Positions 1 to 6,834 of a DNA stretch of 32,018 bases are shown one piece after another. The DNA lies in assembly GCA_029863385.1 (NCBI GenBank), contig JAOTVU010000046.1:1-32018 (forward strand), read 5' to 3'. The first letter of the stretch is position 1, and each line of letters begins with the position of its first letter. Origin of the DNA: Acidimicrobiia bacterium (GTDB taxonomy: Bacteria; Actinomycetota; Acidimicrobiia; Acidimicrobiales; SZUA-35). The notes under the pieces were generated by a model. That model was not told where the DNA came from and ran no database searches. It saw only the letters and a program-made list of their open reading frames with translations. The translations under genes were made by a program, and so were the position numbers.

Positions 1-1
1 C

Positions 2-1432
2 CACCGCCCGGATGGGGCCGTGCTCGTCACGGTCAACCCGGCCTACCGGGTCAACGAGTTGGAGTATGTGCTCAACCAGTCGGGCGTCTCGCTGCTGGTG
101 GCCGCGCCCTCCTATCTGACGAGCGATTACACGGCAATGATCGCCGAGGTGTGGGATTGGGTCGAGTGCGAGCGGGTGGTCTACCTGCCGGTCGGCGACT
201 CCCCTCACACGGCGACCGACTGGGCCGAGCTGCTCGCCGGGGCGTCGTCGATCTCCGACGGGGCACTCGAGGCCCGCACCGCGTCGCTCGACCCGAACGA
301 CCCGATCAACATCCAGTACACGTCGGGCACCACCGGTTTCCCCAAGGGGGCCACGCTCAGCCACCGCAACATCCTCAACAACGGGTTCTTCATCGGCGAG
401 GCCTGCGGCTACTCCGACGCCGACCGAGTCTGCATCCCGGTGCCGTTCTACCACTGCTTCGGGATGGTCCTCGGCAACCTGGCCTGCACCACCCACGGGG
501 CGGCCATCGTGATCCCGTCGGCCGGGTTCAAGCCGAAGGCGGTGCTGGAGGCGGTTCAGGCCGAGCGCTGCACATCGCTCTACGGGGTACCCACCATGTT
601 CATCGCCGAGCTGGGTGAGCCCGATCTCGACGACTACGACCTGTCGACCCTGCGCACCGGCATCATGGCCGGATCACCGTGCCCGGTCGAGGTGATGAAG
701 CAGGTCGTCAACCGCATGAACATGGACGAGGTCACCATCGCCTACGGGATGACCGAGACCTCGCCCGTGTCGACCCAGACCTCCGCCGAGGACTCGCTCG
801 AGCATCGGGTGTCGACCGTGGGCCGGGTCCATCCCCATGTGGAGATCAAGATCGTCGATCCCGAGACCGGTGAGATCGTGCCCCGCGGTGAAGGCGGCGA
901 GTTCATGACCCGGGGCTACTCGGTCATGCTCGGCTACTGGAACGACCCGGAGCGCACCGCCGAGGCCATCGACGACGAGGGCTGGATGCACACCGGCGAC
1001 CTGGCCACCATGGACGCGGACGGCTACGTCAACATCATCGGCCGGATCAAGGACATGATCATCCGGGGCGGGGAGAACGTCTATCCCCGGGAGATCGAGG
1101 AGTTCCTCTACGGCCATCCCGACATCGTCGAGGTCCAGGTCATCGGCGTGCCCGACCTCAAATACGGCGAGGAGATCATGGCCTGGGTACAACTCCGGGA
1201 AGGCTCCGAACTCGCAGCCCTCGCCGCCGGTGACGGAGGGGCCGACGCCGTCGCCGAGGCGGTCAAAGACTACTGCCGGGGCACGATCGCCCACTACAAG
1301 GTGCCCCGCTACGTGCGGGTCACCGACGACTTCCCGATGACCGTCACCGGCAAGATACGCAAGGTGGCGATGCGGGAGACCTCGATCGCAGAGCTGGAAC
1401 TCGACGAGGCGGCCGGCGTCCGCAACGCCTGA
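2..1432 (+). CDS. Fatty acyl-CoA ligase (AMP-binding enzyme), 5' end outside the window
   Basis: This is an ANL-superfamily adenylate-forming enzyme that activates a carboxylic acid, probably a fatty acid, to its acyl-AMP and then acyl-CoA in the cytoplasm. The frame is open to the window edge and reads [12 protein letters not shown], a typical internal segment of these ligases, so the true start lies upstream. The AMP-binding P-loop [11 protein letters not shown] falls near base 316. Further on are the adenylate-binding segment AYGMTETSP, the hinge region [21 protein letters not shown] and, near the C terminus, TVTGKIRK, which carries the catalytic lysine of the mobile C-terminal domain. About 475 residues are present, so perhaps 60-80 N-terminal residues are missing. 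The FadD-like medium/long-chain group is most likely. The exact substrate cannot be read from sequence. Confidence 0.95.
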   Translation, partial: HRPDGAVLVTVNPAYRVNELEYVLNQSGVSLLVAAPSYLTSDYTAMIAEVWDWVECERVVYLPVGDSPHTATDWAELLAGASSISDGALEARTASLDPNDPINIQYTSGTTGFPKGATLSHRNILNNGFFIGEACGYSDADRVCIPVPFYHCFGMVLGNLACTTHGAAIVIPSAGFKPKAVLEAVQAERCTSLYGVPTMFIAELGEPDLDDYDLSTLRTGIMAGSPCPVEVMKQVVNRMNMDEVTIAYGMTETSPVSTQTSAEDSLEHRVSTVGRVHPHVEIKIVDPETGEIVPRGEGGEFMTRGYSVMLGYWNDPERTAEAIDDEGWMHTGDLATMDADGYVNIIGRIKDMIIRGGENVYPREIEEFLYGHPDIVEVQVIGVPDLKYGEEIMAWVQLREGSELAALAAGDGGADAVAEAVKDYCRGTIAHYKVPRYVRVTDDFPMTVTGKIRKVAMRETSIAELELDEAAGVRNA

Positions 1433-1509
1433 CGCGTGGTCTCGAAGACGGAGCCGTTGAGCGATCGGGCCAAGGCACTCGAGCGAGAGCGATCGGCATC
1501 GACGGTCTG

Positions 1510-2310
1510 GTGCCGCTCGTGCGGCTGGGATGGGTGGCCAACGGAGTCGTCCATGGCCTCGTTGGCGTCCTGGCCGTACCCATTGCGTTCGGCGGGGGTG
1601 GCGCAGGCGATGGCGACGGCTCCGGCGACGAGGCCAGCCGCTCGGGGGCCGTGGCCGAGATCGCCGAGAGGCCCTACGGCGGGGCGCTCCTGTGGGGACT
1701 GGCCGCCGGACTGGTGCTGTACGCGCTGTGGCGTCTTGTCACCGCCTTCCTGCCCGGTGACATCGGCGCGGCAACCCTCCCTCACCGCGCCGGCTACCTG
1801 GGATCGGCCGGGGTCTACGGCCTCCTGGCCTGGACGGCTGTCGTCTACGCCGTCGGCTCCGGCGGTTCCGGCACCGGCGGCAGCGGTGGGATGTTGGAGG
1901 ACGTCAGCCGAACGGTGATGGAGGTGATCGCCGGACGGTGGCTGCTCGCTGTCGGGGCGCTGATCGGACTCGGCGGAGCCGGTTACCTGGCCCACCGGGG
2001 GTGGAACAGGATCTTCCTCGACGAGTTCGATCTGAGCGACGCCTCCTCGAGGGAACGGGAGCTCATCGAGAAGGCGGGCATGATCGGCTGGATCGGTCGG
2101 GCCGTCACCACCGCGCTGCTCGCCGGATTCGTCCTTCTCGCCGCCATCAACGCCGACCCGGACGAGGCCAAGGGTCTCGACGCCGCGCTGCGCGACGTGG
2201 CCGACAACCGATTGGGATCGGTGCTCGTATTGGCCGCCGCTCTCGGCCTGATCGGCTATGGCGTGTTCTCCATCGTGAGCGCCCGACGCCGACTACTCGT
2301 GGGGCCCTGA
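1510..2310 (+). CDS. DUF1206 integral membrane protein
   Basis: This 266-residue protein is almost entirely hydrophobic and has the threefold internal repeat typical of actinobacterial DUF1206 proteins. Each repeat is a pair of membrane helices, opened by an RLGWVANGV-, RAGYLGSAG- or IGWIGRAV-like segment and closed by a helix ending in a pattern such as LYALWRLV, LGGAGYLAHRGW or LIGYGVFSI. Six helices are therefore expected. The biochemical role of the family is unknown. The GTG start at 1510 is the first plausible start in frame; upstream codons back to the ligase stop are open but contain no better start, and no strong ribosome binding site is visible. It follows the acyl-CoA ligase by about 77 bases on the same strand and could share its transcript. 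Confidence 0.85.
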   Translation: MPLVRLGWVANGVVHGLVGVLAVPIAFGGGGAGDGDGSGDEASRSGAVAEIAERPYGGALLWGLAAGLVLYALWRLVTAFLPGDIGAATLPHRAGYLGSAGVYGLLAWTAVVYAVGSGGSGTGGSGGMLEDVSRTVMEVIAGRWLLAVGALIGLGGAGYLAHRGWNRIFLDEFDLSDASSRERELIEKAGMIGWIGRAVTTALLAGFVLLAAINADPDEAKGLDAALRDVADNRLGSVLVLAAALGLIGYGVFSIVSARRRLLVGP

Positions 2311-2369
2311 TACCCGACCTTCACAGCCGGATCCGCCGGCGGCAATACCAACGCCGCGATCGCCGGGGT

Positions 2370-2409
2370 TGGGTGGGGTCACCCAGACCGGTCCCGTTTC
2401 GCATGGGAC
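2370..2409 (+). terminator. Two adjacent hairpins after the DUF1206 gene
   Basis: A perfect six-base-pair stem (TGGGTG/CACCCA, loop GGGT) at 2370-2385 is followed by a five-base-pair stem (GTCCC/GGGAC) at 2391-2409. There is no T-tract, so if this terminates the DUF1206 transcript it is of the tailless actinobacterial kind. It could equally be a structured leader of the protease gene downstream. The remaining interval to 2584 has no gene. Confidence 0.3.
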
Positions 2410-2584
2410 GTGGGGCTCGTTTCGTCGTTGTGGGGTCAAGGATCGGAGCGCCGGGCCCGATGTTGCGTGTAGTAGATCAAGCGAACGAGACGTCGATCCC
2501 AGGGGCTCCAATCTGGTCGCCTTGCCGCTGGGGGAGTCAGGGCGAAACCGGCGTTTGCACTCCACGGAACACGGAGCGTTCGAG

Positions 2585-4186
2585 ATGCAAGCCCAACCCC
2601 AGACCACAACTGCAGCCATCAGCTGGATGGGAGTCACCTGGTATCGGAGGGTGATCTGGCTTCAAGCCCTGACTGCGCTGGCCGTCGCCGTCACGATGCT
2701 TGCCGCCGGAATCAGCCCGGCGGCCGCCGCCAAGCCGAATCGCAGCGGGGACTCTGCGAGCAGCTTCCAGTCGTGTCGCGACATGCTGCGAAACGGCGCG
2801 ACGATGCCCCTGGATGACCTGCGGACCGCAATCGGCGCCGATGTGGCCTTGAACCAGTACGGGCTGAGCGGTGGTGGAGTTGGGGTCGCGGTGATCGACA
2901 CGGGCGTGAACCGTGTCGGAGGCTTGGAGGGAAACAACACCGTTGTCGACGGCCCCGATTTCTCCTTCGACGCTTTGCAGGACACGCTCCGCCATCGTGA
3001 CCTGCACGGACACGGCACGAATATGGCTGCCATCATCGCCGCCAACAACTCGGCGTCGGGCGACGGTGTCGCCCAGGGTGCGCACGTTGTGAACGTGAAG
3101 GTCGGCGCCGGTGACGGCACCGTCGATGCGTCCCAGGTGATCGCCGCCATCGACTGGGTCGTGCAGAATCGGGATCTCAACGGCAACAACATCCGCGTGA
3201 TCAGCCTGGCCTACGCCACCGACTCGGCGCAGGACTACCGGCTCGACCCGCTCGCCCACGCCGTCCAGTCGGCTTGGAACCACGGCATCGTCGTGGTCGT
3301 CGCGGGAGGCAACGACGGCCGAGGCATCGCCCGGCTGGGCAACCCCGCCATCAACCCCTATGTGATCGCAGTCGGCAACGCACAGCAGACCCCGAGCGAC
3401 GGCTGGAGGGTCCCCGCGTCGTCCTCGACCGGCGACGGTGTCCGCAACCCCGACCTCGTGGCACCCGGAACGCACATCATGAGCGCCGGCGTCGGCGGGT
3501 CGTACCTTGTCAACTCTCACCCGAGTGCGGTCTGCGAGACCAACAACGGGGCACTGTACCTGCGAGGTACGGGCACAAGCCAGGCGGCTGCCGCCACGGC
3601 GGGTGCCGCGGCGCTCCTTCTGGAGCAGCGCCCCGATCTCAGCCCCGACCAGGTCAAGTACCTGCTCACGAGTACGGCGACCAACATCGGTCAGCGGGTC
3701 GAGGTGCAGGGCCATGGCCTCCTCAATCTGGCCGCCGCCATCACCGCCCCGACGCCTGGTGCCCAGGCCACCCAGACCCACGCTCCCACCACCGGACTCG
3801 GAAGCCTGGACGCTGCACGCGGCAGCTTCCACGTCGGGATCGAAGGCGACTACCTCCAGGGCGAAATGACCGCTTTCGGCGGCGACTGGAACGCACCTGT
3901 GTGGGCGCCCGCCTCCGCAGCCGGGGTGGCCTGGAGCGACCAGACCTTCGGCAACGGTGACAACTCGTGGTCCGGCGGGACGTGGTCGGGCGCCACCTGG
4001 TCAGGGGCCACCTGGTCGGGGGCCACCTGGTCCGGCGGGACGTGGTCGGGCGCCACCTGGTCGGGGGCAACCTGGTCGGGCGCCACCTGGTCCGGGGCCA
4101 CCTGGTCGGGCGCCACCTGGTCAGGGGCCACCTGGTCCGGGGCCACCTGGTCGGGCGCCACGTGGTCCGGAAGCAACTGGAGCTGA
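2585..4186 (+). CDS. Secreted S8 (subtilisin-like) serine protease with WSGAT repeat tail
   Basis: This is a subtilase of 533 residues. The ATG at 2585 is chosen because GGAG lies eight bases upstream and the next residues form a signal peptide: a long N-region with two arginines, a hydrophobic core at about residues 23-43, and an Ala-rich cleavage site near residue 49. The catalytic triad is visible as Asp105 (VIDTG), His143 (HGHGT) and Ser332 (GTSQA), with the oxyanion-hole Asn243 in AGGND. No separate inhibitor-type propeptide is evident. After the protease domain a Trp-rich linker (about residues 400-460) leads into a tail of 14 WSGAT-type pentapeptides that runs to the C terminus. The protein is probably exported to the cell surface or medium. 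Reading further upstream in frame would only add non-secretory sequence. Substrate unknown. Confidence 0.93.
   Translation: MQAQPQTTTAAISWMGVTWYRRVIWLQALTALAVAVTMLAAGISPAAAAKPNRSGDSASSFQSCRDMLRNGATMPLDDLRTAIGADVALNQYGLSGGGVGVAVIDTGVNRVGGLEGNNTVVDGPDFSFDALQDTLRHRDLHGHGTNMAAIIAANNSASGDGVAQGAHVVNVKVGAGDGTVDASQVIAAIDWVVQNRDLNGNNIRVISLAYATDSAQDYRLDPLAHAVQSAWNHGIVVVVAGGNDGRGIARLGNPAINPYVIAVGNAQQTPSDGWRVPASSSTGDGVRNPDLVAPGTHIMSAGVGGSYLVNSHPSAVCETNNGALYLRGTGTSQAAAATAGAAALLLEQRPDLSPDQVKYLLTSTATNIGQRVEVQGHGLLNLAAAITAPTPGAQATQTHAPTTGLGSLDAARGSFHVGIEGDYLQGEMTAFGGDWNAPVWAPASAAGVAWSDQTFGNGDNSWSGGTWSGATWSGATWSGATWSGGTWSGATWSGATWSGATWSGATWSGATWSGATWSGATWSGATWSGSNWS
3965..4183 (+). repeat. In-frame 15-bp tandem repeat encoding WSGAT/WSGGT pentapeptides
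   Basis: From the tryptophan codon at 3968 there are fourteen consecutive 15-base units of the form TGG-TCN-GGN-GCC-ACC, translated as WSGAT with WSGGT at units 1 and 5 and WSGSN at unit 14, followed by a final WS and the stop codon. Synonymous changes between units (TCC/TCG/TCA, GGC/GGG, GCC/GCA) show that the peptide rather than the DNA is conserved, but the array is still repetitive enough to expand or contract by slippage. It forms the C terminus of the secreted subtilase. Confidence 0.95.
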
Positions 4187-4192
4187 GCGCTC

Positions 4193-4220
4193 TCCCGGGA
4201 CCCTGACGGTCAGACCGGGA
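4193..4220. terminator. Candidate bidirectional terminator between convergent genes
   Basis: An outer stem TCCCGG (4193-4198) / CCGGGA (4215-4220) encloses an inner perfect stem CTGAC/GTCAG with a one-base centre (4203-4213). It sits exactly where the subtilase (plus strand, ends 4186) and the aminotransferase (minus strand, ends 4210) converge, and overlaps the last codons of the latter. No T-tract is present on either side. Confidence 0.45.
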
Positions 4221-5970
4221 ACCAGCGGAGCGATTCGAAGTCGTCGCTCAGGTTCTGGGTGCGCTCGGAATGGGCGTCGCACGCAGCGGAGAGCATCTGT
4301 TCTTCGGCCTCGGCCAGGAAATCGGCCAGGCTCTTCGATTCCGCCTGCACACGGTGGTCGGCGTGGCTCATGACCCCGTCGGCGTACCTGACCTGGTGCA
4401 GGCTCATCGGCGGGGTCGTCGGGCCGTTGTGGTGGTGCCACAGACCGGTTGCCGGTTCGAAGTCGTAGCAGTTGACGAGACGGTGTCCGTGTGACGCCAC
4501 GGCCTCGACGGCGGCCAGTATGTACTCGAAGGTGTCGTCGTCGATGAAGTAGTTGAAGTTGACCCGCACCCACCCCGGCTTGATGCCCTCACAGCCCTCG
4601 TTGATCTCCCGCTCGAAGGCGTGTGACCGGTCGAGATCGATGCCGAGCAGCCGGTGTCCGTACGGGCCGGCGCACGAGCAACCACCGCGGGACTGGATGC
4701 CGAACAGGTCGTTGAGGATGCCGACCACGAGGTTGTGGTGCAGGTAGGGATAGCCGGTTGTTTCGGCGGAGCGGACCACGAACGACACGATGCTCAACCG
4801 TTCCGCCTCGCGGCTACCGAGGATCTGGATGTTCGGATGCCGGGACCATCGGTCGATGGCCCGGTGGACGAAATACTCCTCCCGCTCCCGTATGGTGTCG
4901 ACGCCGACCGCCTCCTTCAGCTGGAACACGAGGCCGGCCCGGATCGACTCGACGATGGCCGGGGTGCCGCCCTCCTCCCGATGTTCGATGTCGGTGAGGT
5001 AATCGTGTTCGCTGGGGTTGACGTAGGCCACGGTGCCGCCGCCGGGCACCACCGGGACGCGGTTGGCGAACAGGGCCTTGCGGGCGATCAGCAGCCCCGG
5101 TGTCCCCGGTCCACCGATCAGCTTGTGAGGTGAGATGAAGACCGCATCGAAATGGGTGCCGGTACCGAGCTCGTCTGCTCCTCCGGAGCCGCCCATGTCG
5201 ATGTCGACATACGGGGCTGCCGCGGCGAAATCCCAGAAGGCGTAGGCACCGTAGCGGTGGAGTAGCGCGGAGACCGCATCGCAGTCGGTGATGATCCCGG
5301 TGACGTTGGACGCGGCCGAAAACGAACCGATCAACAGCGGTCGATCCTTGTGGTGGGCCAGTTCGGCCTCGAGATGGGCGAGATCGATGTGCCCGTCGGC
5401 ATCCTCGTGGATGGTGACGACATCGGCAATCGACTCCCGCCACGGCAGCTCATTGGAGTGGTGCTCGAACGGACCGATGAAGACCACCGGACGTTCGTCG
5501 GCGGGGATCTGTTCACTGAAGTGGTAGCGGTCGTCAAGCGCCGACGGGATCGACAGGCCGAGCACACCGATCATCTTGGCGATCGCATAGGTCGATCCGG
5601 AACCGCAGAACAGTACGGCGTGTTCGTCGGTGGCGCCGACGCAGCGACGGATGATCTCCCGCGCCTCCTCCCGGAACCGCGTGGTCTGCAGTCCGGTGCC
5701 GGAGGATTCGGTGTGGGTGTTGGCGTAGAGCGGGAGTACCGCCTCCCGCAGGTAGTCCTCGATGAACGACAGCGCTCGGCCCGATGCGGTGTAGTCGGCG
5801 TAGACGACCGGGCGGGGCCCGAACGGGCCGCTCACCACATCGTCGCGACCGATCACGCTCTGCCGGATGGTTTCGATCAGCTTCTCCGGATCAGCGGCTG
5901 TGGAGGCGGCCGCTTCGCCGGCCGGTTCGGCCGACTCGACGGCGGATGTTTCCAGCGATGTGGGACCCAT
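4210..5970 (-). CDS. Aminotransferase class V-fold PLP enzyme (cysteine-desulfurase-like)
   Basis: This is a 586-residue PLP-dependent fold-type I enzyme of the class V aminotransferase/cysteine desulfurase superfamily, presumably cytosolic. The internal aldimine lysine is Lys283 in FISPHKLIGGPGTPG. A Cys-rich loop, RGGCSCAGPYGHRLL (Cys431 and Cys433), lies where desulfurases carry the persulfide-forming cysteine. The start at 5970 is chosen because the conserved family sequence begins shortly after it (DPEKLIETIRQSVIGRDD, then VYADYTASGRAL); the open frame extends further upstream but only as antisense of the TetR gene. The protein is longer than typical NifS/SufS proteins (about 400), with an acidic N-terminal extension of about 30 residues and extra C-terminal sequence. 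The amino-acid substrate is not determinable, and no Suf or Isc genes are nearby. Confidence 0.88.
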   Translation of the reverse strand: MGPTSLETSAVESAEPAGEAAASTAADPEKLIETIRQSVIGRDDVVSGPFGPRPVVYADYTASGRALSFIEDYLREAVLPLYANTHTESSGTGLQTTRFREEAREIIRRCVGATDEHAVLFCGSGSTYAIAKMIGVLGLSIPSALDDRYHFSEQIPADERPVVFIGPFEHHSNELPWRESIADVVTIHEDADGHIDLAHLEAELAHHKDRPLLIGSFSAASNVTGIITDCDAVSALLHRYGAYAFWDFAAAAPYVDIDMGGSGGADELGTGTHFDAVFISPHKLIGGPGTPGLLIARKALFANRVPVVPGGGTVAYVNPSEHDYLTDIEHREEGGTPAIVESIRAGLVFQLKEAVGVDTIREREEYFVHRAIDRWSRHPNIQILGSREAERLSIVSFVVRSAETTGYPYLHHNLVVGILNDLFGIQSRGGCSCAGPYGHRLLGIDLDRSHAFEREINEGCEGIKPGWVRVNFNYFIDDDTFEYILAAVEAVASHGHRLVNCYDFEPATGLWHHHNGPTTPPMSLHQVRYADGVMSHADHRVQAESKSLADFLAEAEEQMLSAACDAHSERTQNLSDDFESLRWFPV

Positions 5971-6038
5971 TGCTCCAGCATACGGTGAGTGCCGGAGCGG
6001 CGCGGTTGCCCAGCCGGTGGACGACCGGGGCCGGGGAC

Positions 6039-6650
6039 TCAGCGCTTGGCGAAACCCGCCATGAGCAGATCGGTGAACTGCTGGACCCGCAGATCGAGGT
6101 CGTACCCCACGCTCCTGGCCGGTTCCTCGCCGGTGCCGGTCTTGCAATGCAACATGGCCAGACCGTGCACCGCCGACCAGGTCAGGATCGAGGCGGCGTC
6201 GACGTCGAGTTCTGGGTTGTGCTCCTCGGCTATGGCGGTGACGATGCTTTCCAGATACCCGTAGGCCCGAGCGGAGGCCTCGACGAGCTCGGGATTGGTG
6301 GTGTCGACCAACTCGTCGGTCCACATCACCGCGAAATGTCCGATCTGGTTGACGGCCACTCCGACGTAGGCCTTCCCCATCGCCGTCATGCGATCGACCG
6401 GGTCGTCGGTCCCGGCGACCGCCGACTCGAACGCCCGGCACAGATCCTGGAAACCCTCGATGGCCACCGCCGTGAGCAGGCCCTTCGAGTCTCCGAAGTG
6501 GTGAGCCGGTGCCGCATGGGAGACGCCGGCCCGTCGGGCGACCTCCCGCAAGCTGAATCCGACCGGGCCTCGTTCGGCCACCAGCTCGACCGTTGCCGCC
6601 CGCAGGGCTGCTGGTAGGTCGCCGTGATGATAGGCGGCGCCGGCGTTCAT
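6039..6650 (-). CDS. TetR/AcrR family regulator (WHG-type C-terminal domain)
   Basis: This is a 203-residue one-component repressor. The N terminus reads AYHHGDLPAALRAA followed by a TetR helix-turn-helix (SLREVARRAGVSHAAPAHHF, about residues 32-52). The YHHGDL opening is characteristic of TetR proteins with the TetR_C_33/WHG ligand domain. The ATG at 6650 is preferred because homologous sequence begins immediately after it; a further ATG at 6676 is out of frame, and no good ribosome binding site is visible. The gene is divergent from the MMPL transporter, and the space between contains a palindromic operator candidate at 6702-6714 and a second near-copy at 6781-6793. It therefore probably represses itself and the exporter and is released by a hydrophobic ligand. 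That role is inferred from layout and family. Confidence 0.93.
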   Translation of the reverse strand: MNAGAAYHHGDLPAALRAATVELVAERGPVGFSLREVARRAGVSHAAPAHHFGDSKGLLTAVAIEGFQDLCRAFESAVAGTDDPVDRMTAMGKAYVGVAVNQIGHFAVMWTDELVDTTNPELVEASARAYGYLESIVTAIAEEHNPELDVDAASILTWSAVHGLAMLHCKTGTGEEPARSVGYDLDLRVQQFTDLLMAGFAKR

Positions 6651-6701
6651 GACTTGGGTGCGAGTGAGGAGGACATGGCGGTTACAGACTGACAAAGCCA
6701 G

Positions 6702-6714
6702 TTGACACTGTCAA
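6702..6714. promoter_or_regulatory. TetR operator candidate 1 (TTGACACTGTCAA)
   Basis: This is a perfect inverted repeat, TTGACA-C-TGTCAA, between the divergent TetR and MMPL genes. On the minus strand it contains a TTGACA hexamer that could be the -35 box of the TetR promoter, so a repressor bound here would block it. Binding by the adjacent TetR protein is inferred, not shown. Confidence 0.65.
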
Positions 6715-6732
6715 GTTTTGTCGATTCGGGTC

Positions 6733-6761
6733 TTGACAGTGGAAACATCGGTGCCTATGGT
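6733..6761 (+). promoter_or_regulatory. Sigma-70-type promoter of the MMPL gene
   Basis: A consensus -35 hexamer TTGACA (6733-6738) is followed after exactly 17 bases by TATGGT (6756-6761), four of six matches to the -10 consensus. Transcription would start near 6768, giving a leader of roughly 67 bases before the ATG at 6835. The -35 lies between the two operator-like palindromes, as expected for a repressible promoter. Confidence 0.65.
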
Positions 6762-6780
6762 TCATCTTACCACTGACAAC

Positions 6781-6793
6781 TTGACACTGGCAA
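6781..6793. promoter_or_regulatory. TetR operator candidate 2 (TTGACACTGGCAA)
   Basis: This 13-mer differs from the operator candidate at 6702 by one base and would sit just downstream of the predicted MMPL transcription start, a position where a bound repressor blocks elongation or initiation. Two near-identical 13-base sites flanking one promoter are hard to explain by chance. The spacing between their centres is 79 bases. Confidence 0.6.
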
Positions 6794-6834
6794 GAAGACA
6801 GTCCAGTCGCACCGGAATCAAAAGGGACAAACCA

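Noticed and set aside
2520..2584. c-di-GMP (GEMM-like) riboswitch upstream of the subtilase
   Set aside because: The short GGGCGAAACC and TGCACTCC strings recall the class, but the conserved core and the order and spacing of stems are not present.
2537..3832. Long open frame antisense to the subtilase (431 codons)
   Set aside because: It mirrors the codon bias of the protease gene, has no recognisable domain and would require ignoring a full catalytic triad on the other strand.
3965..4183. CRISPR-like array
   Set aside because: The repeat is contiguous, 15 bases long, in frame and without spacers; it encodes a peptide repeat.
5971..6441. N-terminal extension of the aminotransferase frame
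   Set aside because: The extra residues are Arg/Gly-rich and antisense-like over the TetR gene, with no family similarity; the ATG at 5970 fits.
6718..6834. Upstream in-frame start of the MMPL protein
   Set aside because: The promoter and second operator lie inside this stretch, and 6835 has a ribosome binding site.
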